From a virus, in the IMG/VR virus record IMGVR_UViG_3300027878_000013, positions 1 through 28,962 of that record: 28,962 nt of DNA. One strand, written 5' to 3'. A program made the translations under genes and the position numbers. Shown here piece by piece: positions 7,656-15,224 of the stretch (position 1 is the first letter of the stretch; every line of letters begins with the position of its first letter). The notes under the pieces were generated by a model, which searched no databases, was not told the origin of the DNA, and saw nothing but the letters and a program-made list of their open reading frames with translations.

Positions 7656-9254
7656 ATGTCGTTGCCGTTCGATCCCGACGAGAACAACGAAGAGCTGTTC
7701 GCCGACGCGAGACGCGCGCGAAAGGCCCGCGTCTCGCTCGCTCGCGTCGACGGCGCCATCTTCAATGAGCTGGTCCTCCGCGACGAAGAAACCGGCAATC
7801 CGGTCACGAACGCTCCGGTGCATGTCGAGATGCACCACGAGATCGACAAGGCACGTCGACTCGTTCTGTGGAGCCACATTGAGAGCGGGAAGACTCAAGC
7901 GATCACGGTTGGTCGCACGCTGTTCGAGCTGGGCAAGAATCCGAACCTCCGGATCTGCATCGTCAGCAACACCGGTGGGCAGTCGGTCAAGATCGTTCGG
8001 ACGATCGCGAAGTACATCGAGTCTTCCGAGGAGCTGCACCGCGTATTCCCGCATCTGCGACCGCGCACGCCGTGGACGCACAACTCGATCACCGTCGAGC
8101 GGCAGACGAAGGCGAAGGACGCGAGCGTCACGGCCACCGGCGTCCACGGCGCGGTGCTCGGCGCGCGCTTCGATCTCCTGATCCTCGACGACATCCTCGA
8201 CTACGAGATCACGCGCACCGAGATCCAGCGCGACGAGCTGCTGAAGTGGTACCTGTCGACGCTGTCGGGACGCGTCACCGCCAACGGCCGCATCATCGCG
8301 GTCGGCACGGCGTGGGACAAAGACGACCTGATGCACACGCTTTCTCGAAAGAAAGCGTTCAGCCATCGGCGCTTCGGCGTGCTCGATGCCGAAGGCAACC
8401 CGACATGGCCGGGCCGCTGGCCGCTCGCGCGCATCATCGAAAAGTTCGAGGAACTCGGGGAGATCGAGGGCACCAGGCAGCTCAAGTGCATCGCGCCCGA
8501 CGCCACCACCGAGCGCTTCAAGCTCGAATGGATCCAGCTCTGCCTCAACAACGGCGACGGCTACGACCTCGTGTCGAGCATCAACGTCAGGGATCTCCAC
8601 GAGGGCGCGTTCGTCGTCGTCGGCGTCGACCTCGGGTTCACGAAGACCCGCCATGGCGGCGCGAAGACCGTCTTCTTTGCGCTGCTCTTCTATCCCGACG
8701 GGATGCGCCAGGTGCTGTCGATCGAGGCCGGCAACTTCTCGGGCCCCGAGATCGTGATGAAGGCCCTCGACTACCACCGGCGCTTCAGCGCCAACGTCTA
8801 CGTCGAGAGCAACTCCGCGCAGCGCCTGATCCTCGATTTCGCGCTGGATCCCGACTACATCGATGTGATCAAGTCGCGCTTCGGCGCCGACTTCGACCCC
8901 GGGCTGATTCCGGTGCTGCCGTTCCAGACCGGCGTGAACAAATGGCACGCCACGTTCGGTCTGGAGTCGCTCGGCGTCGAGCTGAGCCACGGGAAGTGGA
9001 TCATCCCGAACGACAAGTACAACCTCAAGGAGATGACCGGGACCATCGATCCCGAGGTGCTCGCATGGATCAGCGAGATGCGCGGCTACGACCGCAACGC
9101 GCACACCGGCGACCGCCTCATGTCGGCCTGGTTCGCCCGCGAGGGTGGCCGCGGAACCTTCGGCCGCAAGACGAAGGTCACCGCCCGCGTCTTCGCCGCC
9201 CGCGACCCGAAGGCGGCGCCCGAGCTGCCCGAAGGCGAGGCTCCGGCGGGATGA
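7656..9254 (+). CDS. terL: Phage terminase large subunit
   Basis: The 532-aa product fits a large terminase, the motor and nuclease that packages phage DNA. The ATPase domain has a Walker A-like LWSHIESGKTQ (71-81), Walker B LLILDDI (174-180) and a coupling-type segment AVGTAWDKDDL (215-225). The nuclease domain of RNase H-like fold shows VVGVDLG with Asp325, VYVESN with Glu384 and HTGDRLMSAW with Asp486, the expected acidic metal ligands. The Walker A is a variant, as is common in terminases. No small terminase, portal or capsid gene lies nearby; the flanks are methyltransferase and replication genes. The C-terminal ~40 residues are a basic and proline-rich tail. The stop overlaps an ATGA that would start only a 12-codon frame. 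Confidence 0.9.
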   Translation: MSLPFDPDENNEELFADARRARKARVSLARVDGAIFNELVLRDEETGNPVTNAPVHVEMHHEIDKARRLVLWSHIESGKTQAITVGRTLFELGKNPNLRICIVSNTGGQSVKIVRTIAKYIESSEELHRVFPHLRPRTPWTHNSITVERQTKAKDASVTATGVHGAVLGARFDLLILDDILDYEITRTEIQRDELLKWYLSTLSGRVTANGRIIAVGTAWDKDDLMHTLSRKKAFSHRRFGVLDAEGNPTWPGRWPLARIIEKFEELGEIEGTRQLKCIAPDATTERFKLEWIQLCLNNGDGYDLVSSINVRDLHEGAFVVVGVDLGFTKTRHGGAKTVFFALLFYPDGMRQVLSIEAGNFSGPEIVMKALDYHRRFSANVYVESNSAQRLILDFALDPDYIDVIKSRFGADFDPGLIPVLPFQTGVNKWHATFGLESLGVELSHGKWIIPNDKYNLKEMTGTIDPEVLAWISEMRGYDRNAHTGDRLMSAWFAREGGRGTFGRKTKVTARVFAARDPKAAPELPEGEAPAG

Positions 9255-9288
9255 CCAGAGCGGCACCGAAGCTGCAATCGTCCTGGTG

Positions 9289-9519
9289 ATGGACGAAGCG
9301 ATGCAGTGGGCGGTGAAGATCTTCTCGGAGTCGTGGATGCCAGTCACGCCCGCCGCGCCGAGGTGGTTCGCCGATACGCCGGAAGAGCGCGAGCACGTGA
9401 AGTGGCTGCGTTGCGCCGGGTACATGCGCGAGATCAACGCGAGGGGCGTCGTGTGCTTCAACCAGGAAGGCATCGACGCTGTGCTCGCGGCGCTGAAGAT
9501 CCAAGCGGCGCCGACCTGA
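9289..9519 (+). CDS. Small hypothetical protein, 76 aa
   Basis: ATG 9289 (or the in-frame GTG 9286) opens a 76-codon frame between the terminase and dnaB genes: MDEAMQWAVKIFSESWMPV, then PRWFADTPEEREHVKWLRCAGYM, then REINARGVVCFNQEGIDAVLAAL. The order of helices followed by RGVVCFNQEGIDAVL looks like a small winged-helix or similar fold, but no DNA-binding motif is clear enough to name. The composition and third-position bias are those of a genuine gene. It probably belongs to the terminase operon; dnaB has its own candidate promoter 26 bases downstream. Confidence 0.6.
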   Translation: MDEAMQWAVKIFSESWMPVTPAAPRWFADTPEEREHVKWLRCAGYMREINARGVVCFNQEGIDAVLAALKIQAAPT

Positions 9520-9521
9520 CC

Positions 9522-9550
9522 TTCGCCTACAGCGGCGCCGCGTGTATACC
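9522..9550 (+). promoter_or_regulatory. Weak candidate promoter upstream of dnaB
   Basis: TTCGCC at 9522-9527 and TATACC at 9545-9550 are separated by 17 bases and lie 44 bases before the dnaB start. The spacing and a preceding CC match the two stronger promoters at 11115 and 20935, but agreement with the -35 consensus is poor (3 of 6). Confidence 0.3.
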
Positions 9551-9593
9551 GGCAGACGCCCGGCGCGGAACCTGCAACATCTGAATCCCCACA

Positions 9594-11096
9594 ATGAACG
9601 AACAGCGCGACCGCTGGCCCAAGAAGACCCCTCAGCAACTGCATCCGGCGATGATCGCCGGCCGCGTCCCTCCCCATGACCTCGACGCCGAGGCCGCCGT
9701 GCTCGCCGCCGTGCTGCTCAGCAAAGAGGCTCTCGATCGCGTGCTGGAGATCCTGAAGCCCGAGCACTTCTACAGCGACGCCAACGGCGCGATCTTCGAC
9801 GCCGCCATCCAGCTCTCGCTCGTCGGAACGCCGATCGACATCGTCTCGGTCGCCGGCTACCTGCGCGATCGCGAGAAGCTCGCCGGGATCGGCGGCGCCT
9901 CGTACCTCGCGCAGATCGCCGACGCGACGCCGGCCGTCGCGCACGTCGGCACGCACGCCGAGATGGTCTTCGAGAAGTGGCGGATCCGGCACCTCATCGC
10001 GGTGTGCCAGAAGATCTCGGCCGAGGGCTACGGCGACTACGGTGTCGCTCAAGAGTTCATCGATTCGGCGGCGATCGTGATGGCCGATCACGCGCGCTCG
10101 CGGAAGGCGAGCGCGATGATGCCCCTCAGCCTCGTCCTGCGCACGTCGATGGGGCAGCTCGCGGATGCCGCGCAGCGCGGCGACGGGATCACCGGGCGCT
10201 CGACGGGCTACCCGAAGTTCGACGAGAAGACCGCCGGGCTCCACGAGGGCGACCTCAGCATCATCGCCGCACGCCCGGGCATGGGGAAGACGTCGTTCGT
10301 TCTCAACCTCGGCGTCAACGTCGCGGCTCCCATCTCGACCCCCTCGGTCAACCCGGAGACCGGGCTCCCCGTCGACCTGCTCACCCCTGGCGCCGGCGTG
10401 ATCGTCTTCTCGCTGGAGATGCCGCGCGAGCAGCTCGCGACCCGCATGGTGTGCTCCGAGGGGCGCGTCGACCTCGGCAAGGTCCGCAAGGGGTTCTTGA
10501 CGCCCGAAAGCTGGTGCAGGCTCACAGAAGCCGCGAGCTTCCTCGGGAGCTTGCCGTTCTGGATCGACGATACCCCCGCCATCGGGCTGACCGAGGTGCG
10601 GTCGAAGGTTCGCCAGGTGCAGGCGGAGTACAACCGCGAGGCGACCGCGACCCAGCCCGAGCGAAAGATCGGGCTGGTGGTGATCGACTACCTCCAGCTC
10701 ATGAAGGGCCGTGACGGGGTCAACAGCCGCGAGCAAGAGATCAGCGAGATCTCCCGCGGGTTGAAGCAGCTCGCCAAGGAGCTAAAGATCCCGGTCATCG
10801 CCCTTTCGCAGCTCAATCGGGCCGTGGAGACCCGCAACACGAAGGACAAGCGGCCGCAGCTCTCCGACCTCCGCGAGTCGGGCGCCATCGAGCAGGACGC
10901 CGACATGATCGTCTTCATCTACCGCGACGAGTATTACAACCCCGAGACGTCGAACGCGAAGGGCCTCGCCGAGCTGCTCATCGCGAAGCAGCGCAACGGG
11001 CCGACCGGCAAGGTGATGGTGAAGTTCACCGCCGCGTACACGCGCTTCGACAACCTCGCGTTCGGCGATTACCCAGAGATGCTCGACGACGAGTAG
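9594..11096 (+). CDS. dnaB: Replicative DNA helicase, DnaB family
   Basis: The 500-aa product is a full-length DnaB-type hexameric helicase that unwinds the replication fork. The N-terminal domain begins VPPHDLDAEAAVLAAVLLSKEAL (26-48). The RecA-like ATPase domain shows Walker A ARPGMGKTS (226-234), FSLEMPREQLATRM (272-285), Walker B LVVIDYLQLM (361-370), ALSQLNRAVE (403-412), SDLRESGAIEQDADM (424-438) and IAKQRNGPTG. A roughly 20-residue insertion (about 246-266, Pro/Thr-rich) sits between the Walker A helix and the next strand, where most DnaB proteins have a short loop. The neighbour at 12958 resembles a replisome organiser and could load it. Host DnaB would not normally sit among such genes, so this is a phage copy. 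Confidence 0.95.
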   Translation: MNEQRDRWPKKTPQQLHPAMIAGRVPPHDLDAEAAVLAAVLLSKEALDRVLEILKPEHFYSDANGAIFDAAIQLSLVGTPIDIVSVAGYLRDREKLAGIGGASYLAQIADATPAVAHVGTHAEMVFEKWRIRHLIAVCQKISAEGYGDYGVAQEFIDSAAIVMADHARSRKASAMMPLSLVLRTSMGQLADAAQRGDGITGRSTGYPKFDEKTAGLHEGDLSIIAARPGMGKTSFVLNLGVNVAAPISTPSVNPETGLPVDLLTPGAGVIVFSLEMPREQLATRMVCSEGRVDLGKVRKGFLTPESWCRLTEAASFLGSLPFWIDDTPAIGLTEVRSKVRQVQAEYNREATATQPERKIGLVVIDYLQLMKGRDGVNSREQEISEISRGLKQLAKELKIPVIALSQLNRAVETRNTKDKRPQLSDLRESGAIEQDADMIVFIYRDEYYNPETSNAKGLAELLIAKQRNGPTGKVMVKFTAAYTRFDNLAFGDYPEMLDDE

Positions 11097-11114
11097 GGAC
11101 GATTTCGGGTGTCC

Positions 11115-11143
11115 TTGCTATCCGATATGCGGCAGCGTATAGT
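11115..11143 (+). promoter_or_regulatory. Sigma70-type promoter with dyad over the -10 box
   Basis: The -35 box TTGCTA (11115-11120) and the -10 box TATAGT (11138-11143) have an exact 17-base spacer, in the only gap between dnaB and the 11170 gene. A dyad TATGC-N6-GTATA (11126-11141) overlaps the -10. The element closely resembles the promoter and operator at 20935-20968, so both may answer to the same repressor. Confidence 0.65.
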
Positions 11144-11169
11144 CGGCGTCCACGACGAAAGGACACCGC

Positions 11170-11724
11170 ATGCGTAAGGGCTATTTCACCGAAAATTTGA
11201 TGTGCGCGCTGTCCGAGGAAGAAGTCGACCAGCGCGGGCGCGAGGCGGCGCTCCTCGGCGTCGAGATCGAGGAGTTCAAAGACTCCTCGAAGACGATCAA
11301 GTCGAAGCTCACCGCTGACGAAAAAGAGATGACTCAGCGTCTCTACCGCCTCGGTCACGCGTGCAAGAACGCTCAAGAGGAGCGCCCCGTCTCCTGCCAC
11401 GAGGTGGCGAACAACGCGCGGTTCACCGTCGAGACGGTCCGGAACGACACGGGCGAGGTCTCATCCACCCGCGCGATGACCGAAGAAGAGCGTGAGAAGG
11501 TCACCACGCAGGGGAACCTGTTCGTGGTCCCGACGGAGACGTCGGCGAACGTCGCGAGCCTCGATCGTCAGCGCGAGCTGAAGGCGCGGAAGAACACCGA
11601 GGCTGTCGAGCCTCCGGCCCCCAAGGTAGCGGCGGCGGCCGCGACGCCCGAGCCCGGGCCGTTCGCGCCGGACCCCGACGAGTTCATCGGGCCGGCCTTC
11701 GACGACGAGCTGCCGCCGCACTGA
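11170..11724 (+). CDS. Hypothetical acidic phage protein, 184 aa
   Basis: ATG 11170 has a GAAAGGA ribosome-binding site at 11157-11163 and a promoter just upstream, so this is probably the first gene of a transcript. The 184-aa product is strongly charged: EEEVDQRGREAALLGVEIEEF, then ADEKEMTQRLYRLGHACKNAQ. A middle section with HEVANNARFTVETV suggests a small beta domain. The last 50 residues are a low-complexity Pro/Ala tail ending in acidic residues (PDEFIGPAFDDELPPH). Such acidic C-terminal tips occur in SSB-like proteins as protein-docking sites, but I see no OB-fold signature and do not claim one. It has no recognised family. Confidence 0.7.
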   Translation: MRKGYFTENLMCALSEEEVDQRGREAALLGVEIEEFKDSSKTIKSKLTADEKEMTQRLYRLGHACKNAQEERPVSCHEVANNARFTVETVRNDTGEVSSTRAMTEEEREKVTTQGNLFVVPTETSANVASLDRQRELKARKNTEAVEPPAPKVAAAAATPEPGPFAPDPDEFIGPAFDDELPPH

Positions 11725-11791
11725 AGCGCGCTCAGCGTCGCGGTGAGCAAATTCAAAAGACTGCGACAGGCCCGGGAGAAGAGGCACGCTC

Positions 11792-12961
11792 ATGGCTGAA
11801 ACGGCGATCGAATGGGCGCGCAACGCTGATGGGTCGCGCGGGTGCACGTGGAACCCGACGCGCGGGTGTCGCCGCGTCGACCGCGGGTGCAAACACTGCT
11901 ACGCCGAGCGACTGGCCGGCTTTCGCCTCTCCGGCGAGGGCATGCCCTACGAGGGGCTGGTCACGCTGAAGCGCAAGGGCTCGACCGTCGAGCCGAGCTG
12001 GACGGGAGATGCGCGGCTGATCGAAGGGCTCCTCGACCAGCCGCTCCGCTGGCGGAAGCCGCGCACCATCTTCGTCGACTCGATGAGCGACCTCTTCTTC
12101 GAGCCGATCACCGACACCGAGATCGCGCGCGTGTTCGGCGTCATGGCGCAGGCCACCTGGCACACGTTTCAGGTGCTCACCCGGCGGATCGGGCGCGCGC
12201 GCACCCTGCTCGACACGTTCACGCACGACAGCGTGTTCTCCGCGCTCCATGCGGCGCCGGCGGGAGCGCCGCCTGTGGTCGCCGCCGACGTGAAGCGCCG
12301 TCAGGCCAGGCGCTGGCCGGCCGCCCAGACGGCCGGCTGGCCGTGGCTGTGGCCGTTGCCGAACGTCTGGCTCGGCACGAGCGTGATCGACCAGGAGACC
12401 GCCGACGAGCGCGTCGCGGAGCTGGTGCACACGAAGGCGGCTGTGCGCTTCGTCTCGTACGAGCCGGCTCTCGGGCCGGTGAGCATCCGAAAGTCGTTGG
12501 AGCGGGCGCTCGGGGCCGGGGGATGGGGCCCCAAGCCGCCGATCGACTGGATGATCGTGGGTGGCGAGAGCGGGCCGCGCGAGCTGGCCGAGCCCTTCGA
12601 CATCCGGTGGATGGCCGACATCACCGCCGAGTGCCGCGCGCTCGGGATCCTGGTCTTCACCAAGCAGCTCGGGACGAACCCCTACGACGGGTTCGCGCTC
12701 TGCAACGCGTGCGGGCACGCCAGGAACGAGCACGCCCCCCAGCTCCCCGCGCCGTGCTGGAATGGCGTGCCCGAGGAGGTCAGGATGCCCCGCGCGATCA
12801 CCCGCGGATGGGTCGAGGCGATGAACCAGCGCCCGGGGTGCAAATGCCTCGGGTTCGTGGGGACTCACGCTGATCTGAAGCTCAAGCACCACAAGGGCGC
12901 TGACCTGCTCGAATGGCCGAGTGGGCTTGCCGTCCGAGAAACACCGAGGTTGACCCCATGA
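11792..12961 (+). CDS. DUF5131 (phage Gp37/Gp68) radical-SAM-like protein
   Basis: The 389-aa product begins TAIEWARNADGSRGCTWNPTRGCRRVDRGCKHCYAERLAGF, the hallmark of the DUF5131 / phage Gp37-Gp68 family, with Cys26, Cys33 and Cys36 as probable iron-sulphur ligands. Later family blocks include TIFVDSMSDLFFE (69-81), FQVLTRR, NVWLGTSV, RFVSYEPALGPV and WMIVGGESGPRELAEPF. The family is common in phages and is thought to be a radical-SAM-like enzyme of unknown substrate. An extra cysteine pair, LCNACGHARNEH, sits near residue 305 and could be an added metal site. ATG 11792 has a GAAGAGG site eight bases upstream. The stop overlaps the next start (ATGA). Confidence 0.9.
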   Translation: MAETAIEWARNADGSRGCTWNPTRGCRRVDRGCKHCYAERLAGFRLSGEGMPYEGLVTLKRKGSTVEPSWTGDARLIEGLLDQPLRWRKPRTIFVDSMSDLFFEPITDTEIARVFGVMAQATWHTFQVLTRRIGRARTLLDTFTHDSVFSALHAAPAGAPPVVAADVKRRQARRWPAAQTAGWPWLWPLPNVWLGTSVIDQETADERVAELVHTKAAVRFVSYEPALGPVSIRKSLERALGAGGWGPKPPIDWMIVGGESGPRELAEPFDIRWMADITAECRALGILVFTKQLGTNPYDGFALCNACGHARNEHAPQLPAPCWNGVPEEVRMPRAITRGWVEAMNQRPGCKCLGFVGTHADLKLKHHKGADLLEWPSGLAVRETPRLTP

Positions 12962-13575
12962 CGCCGATGGCCCCCATGACGCCGATGGAGACTTCGCGGG
13001 AAGCTCGCCGTCGCCGCGACGTACGGGTGCGCGAGGGCGACGGCATCCGCACCGTGAAGCCGGAATGGTTGGAGGACGAGCGCATGGCGGCCGCGAGCGA
13101 CGCGGCGAGGGTCCTATCCATCGGTCTGATTTTGCTCGCCGACGACCACGGACGGGGCCGGGCCGCGCCCGCCTATATCGCGTCGAAAATCTGGGGGTAC
13201 GCGGACGATTCGCGAGAGTCTCGCGAGGGTCTCGGGAGGATCGCGAGGGCTCGCGATGCTCTCGCGGAGCTGGCCGCGATCGAATTTGTCCAGCTCTACT
13301 CGGTCGACGGGCAGAGCTACTACGCGATCCGGTCGTGGCGCCGTCACCAACGCGTGGACCACCCGGGCCAACCCAGGGTGCCGCTACCGCCCGTCGCCTC
13401 ATCCGTGGAACTGCCCGCGGTCGAGGTCGAGCTCCAGCCGGTCGTGCCGCCCGCCTCGTCGGCGGAGCTGCCGGTCGCCTCGCCCTCGTCGGCGGAGCTG
13501 CCCGCGCCGCCGGTCGCCGCGATTGTGGAGCCCGTCGCGCCCGCCGAGGCGGCGCTGAACTTGCATCTCGGCTGA
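12958..13575 (+). CDS. Replisome organiser / helicase-loader-like protein
   Basis: The 205-aa product starts at an ATGA overlap, with GAGG eight bases upstream, and opens with repeated MTPMAPMTPM. Residues 23-130 match the N-terminal domain of phage replisome-organiser proteins: GIRTVKPEWL, AARVLSIGLILLADDHGRGRAAPAYIASKIWGY, then AIEFVQLYSVDGQSYYAIRSWRRHQRVDHPGQPRVP. In this family that domain is a winged helix that binds origin DNA. The C-terminal 75 residues are low-complexity (SSAELP repeated twice, many Pro/Val/Ala) and lack the usual DnaD or loader domain, so partner recognition may differ. It lies two genes downstream of dnaB, which supports a replication role. A cluster of TCGCGAG-like repeats inside the gene could be the origin. 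Confidence 0.7.
   Translation: MTPMAPMTPMETSREARRRRDVRVREGDGIRTVKPEWLEDERMAAASDAARVLSIGLILLADDHGRGRAAPAYIASKIWGYADDSRESREGLGRIARARDALAELAAIEFVQLYSVDGQSYYAIRSWRRHQRVDHPGQPRVPLPPVASSVELPAVEVELQPVVPPASSAELPVASPSSAELPAPPVAAIVEPVAPAEAALNLHLG
13210..13267 (+). other. Cluster of TCGCGAG-like repeats inside the organiser gene; possible origin
   Basis: Five TCGCGA/CTCGCG-type units occur within 58 bases. TCGCGAGGG is repeated exactly 20 bases apart (13221 and 13241), and there is a short palindrome, CGCGAGA-g-TCTCGCG (13211-13225). Origins inside initiator genes are known for lambda O. Here this is only a suggestion, because the repeats also encode an Arg/Glu/Ser-rich helix. Confidence 0.3.
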
Positions 13576-13577
13576 GC

Positions 13578-14405
13578 ATGACAGGCAAATATCTGGTCGA
13601 GTGCATCGCGGGGCGCCTCCGCGGGCACGGGTTGGAGGTCAAGGTGGTCGAGGTGGCCGACCCGCCTCCGCCCCCTCCAACCCCCCAGTGGGACCTCTAT
13701 CCGGGATGCTTCGGCGCGTCGCCGCCCCACTACCGGCGGGGCCGCCCTTTCAAGCCGTGGTCGGGAAGGCCCGTGAACGCGAAGACCGGCGAGTTGGCGA
13801 GCTGCTGTGACGAGCCGCCGGCACCGCCGGCACCGCCGCCGACTCGCGTGCGCCTCACCGCGCGCGCCGGCGTCGCCGAGGCGCTCGCTGAAAGCGCAGA
13901 GATCCGCACCGCGCGCGAGCGCCTGATCCTGCTCGCTGTCGACCGCGGGTTTCCGGCGAAAAGCCTCGTCGAGGCGCGGGACCACCTGCGCGAGCGAAGC
14001 AAGGCGAACAAGGTTTATTCCGTGTCCCTAGACATCGATCTCGAAGCGCTCGAAGCGCTCAAACCCTGCCTGTTCACGGCGCACGTCTACGCCGTGACCG
14101 AGAAGATCTTGACCGCGCTCGGGCTGAGCTACGCGAAGCGCCGGCTCGTTCGTCCCGAGGAGGCTCCGCTCGCCGCGACCACCGCATTCTGCATTCACCC
14201 TGACGGAGCATCGCACCAGCTCCCGAATCAGGTCTGGCCGCTCAACATCAACATCAACATCGTGGCGAAGGAAGGTCGCGTCGGCGACGTGCTTTTCGAG
14301 GCGCACTGGATGCTCGACTCCGACACGCTCGAGGAGCGTCTCGTCTTCTTTCCTCGCCTCCCGCTCCCCTCGCCCTCCACAAGCGTCACCCCGTCGCCTC
14401 CATGA
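13578..14405 (+). CDS. Hypothetical phage protein, 275 aa
   Basis: ATG 13578 starts two bases after the previous stop. The 275-aa product has a small N-terminal part (MTGKYLVECIAGRLRGHGLEVKVVEVAD), two proline-rich linkers (PPPPPPTPQ and PPAPPAPPPT), then a folded-looking region: RERLILLAVDRGFPAKSLVEARDHLRERSKA, SLDIDLEALEALKPCLFTAHVYAVTEKILTALGLSY, and a final part with EGRVGDVLFEAHWMLDSDTLEERLVFF. The end is again Pro/Ser-rich. I recognise no family. The stop overlaps the start of the next gene (ATGA at 14402-14405), so it is part of the coupled run that begins at 11792. Confidence 0.65.
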   Translation: MTGKYLVECIAGRLRGHGLEVKVVEVADPPPPPPTPQWDLYPGCFGASPPHYRRGRPFKPWSGRPVNAKTGELASCCDEPPAPPAPPPTRVRLTARAGVAEALAESAEIRTARERLILLAVDRGFPAKSLVEARDHLRERSKANKVYSVSLDIDLEALEALKPCLFTAHVYAVTEKILTALGLSYAKRRLVRPEEAPLAATTAFCIHPDGASHQLPNQVWPLNININIVAKEGRVGDVLFEAHWMLDSDTLEERLVFFPRLPLPSPSTSVTPSPP

Positions 14406-14683
14406 GCGGCGATCTCGACGATGCCGCAGTACGGTTCGACGAGCCGGCGGACCGCCGAGAGTGCGTCGCCGCGCCGAAGCTCTGCTTCGTGGTCGAGTGC
14501 AAATTCAACCTCACGTGGGCGATGTCGCCGCGGGGCGTGTCGCCGACACGGTGCATGCTTCAGCATGCCGACGCGACGAGCACGCGCGACATCGGTGCTG
14601 TACTCGGAATCGAGCACAGCACCGTGCGCGTCACTATAGTAAAGGCCCTCGCAAAGTTGCGTCGCCGCCCGGAGCTACGATGA
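14402..14683 (+). CDS. Small helix-turn-helix protein, 93 aa
   Basis: Coupled to the previous gene by ATGA. Residues ~58-88 (TSTRDIGAVLGIEHSTVRVTIVKALAKLRRR) form a good helix-turn-helix of the sigma-factor region-4 / LuxR kind: a T-x-R-D-I-G-A-x-L-G-I start, then S-T-V-R as recognition helix, then a basic helix. The first half has several cysteines and no recognised fold. It could regulate early or late phage transcription. Within the coding DNA, 14596-14623 is a near-perfect inverted repeat (12-base arms, one mismatch), and a TATAGT box lies at 14635-14640, so a promoter for the next gene may be hidden here. The stop overlaps the next start. Confidence 0.6.
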   Translation: MSGDLDDAAVRFDEPADRRECVAAPKLCFVVECKFNLTWAMSPRGVSPTRCMLQHADATSTRDIGAVLGIEHSTVRVTIVKALAKLRRRPELR

Positions 14684-15177
14684 GCCATCAGATCGACTTT
14701 ATCTCCACCGTGGGTCGCCAGGCCGTGTTCGAGGGGCTTGCGCCAAACAGGTACCGGTACCGGCTCATCATCCCGTGGGGGGATCCGTGCAACCGCTGCA
14801 TGTTCGTGATGCTCAACCCCTCGACGGCGGACGCGACGCACGACGACGCGACCATCCGGCGCTGTCGCTCGTTCGCCGAGGCGATGGGGCACGAGGCGAT
14901 CGACGTGGTGAACCTCTTCGGGCTGTGCTCGACCGACCCGCGCGAGCTGAAGCGCGCGCTCGCCGAAGGGCGCGATCCCATCGGCCCGAAGAACGACGGG
15001 CACATCGTCGAGGCGATGGCGACGGCGCGGACCATCGTCTGCGCGTGGGGCACCCACGGCGGCCTTCTCGGGCGCGATCGCCAGGTGCGCGCGCTGCTCG
15101 AAACCGGACAGCGATTTGCAAAGGCTCCGCCGATCGTCCGCCTCCCCAAGGCGCTCACCCCCGTCCCCTGGATCTGA
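14680..15177 (+). CDS. DUF1643 family protein
   Basis: The 165-aa product matches the DUF1643 family along its length: RYRYRLIIPWGDPCNRCMFVMLNPSTADATHDDATIRRCRSFAEAMG, then VVNLFGLCSTDPRELKRALAEGRDPIGPKNDGHI, then IVCAWGTHGG near residue 125. The family occurs in phages, plasmids and bacterial chromosomes; its biochemical role is unknown, although the conserved NPSTAD and PxGPxND blocks look like an enzyme site. ATG 14680 has GGAG five bases upstream and overlaps the preceding stop, while the longer frame upstream is a shadow of the HTH gene. Confidence 0.88.
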   Translation: MSHQIDFISTVGRQAVFEGLAPNRYRYRLIIPWGDPCNRCMFVMLNPSTADATHDDATIRRCRSFAEAMGHEAIDVVNLFGLCSTDPRELKRALAEGRDPIGPKNDGHIVEAMATARTIVCAWGTHGGLLGRDRQVRALLETGQRFAKAPPIVRLPKALTPVPWI

Positions 15178-15224
15178 TCTCCTGCCCCCTCCCCTCTGAC
15201 GTATCTTCGAGAGAACACCCGACA

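Noticed and set aside
6213-10736. 1507-codon open frame on the minus strand
   Set aside because: It is antisense to a methyltransferase, terL and dnaB, and its composition is Arg/Asp/Val/Leu-rich and repetitive. It is a shadow caused by the strong G/C third-position bias.
14596-14640. Near-perfect inverted repeat plus TATAGT as a promoter/operator for the DUF1643 gene
   Set aside because: No acceptable -35 box at the right distance, and the repeat lies within the helix-turn-helix coding region.
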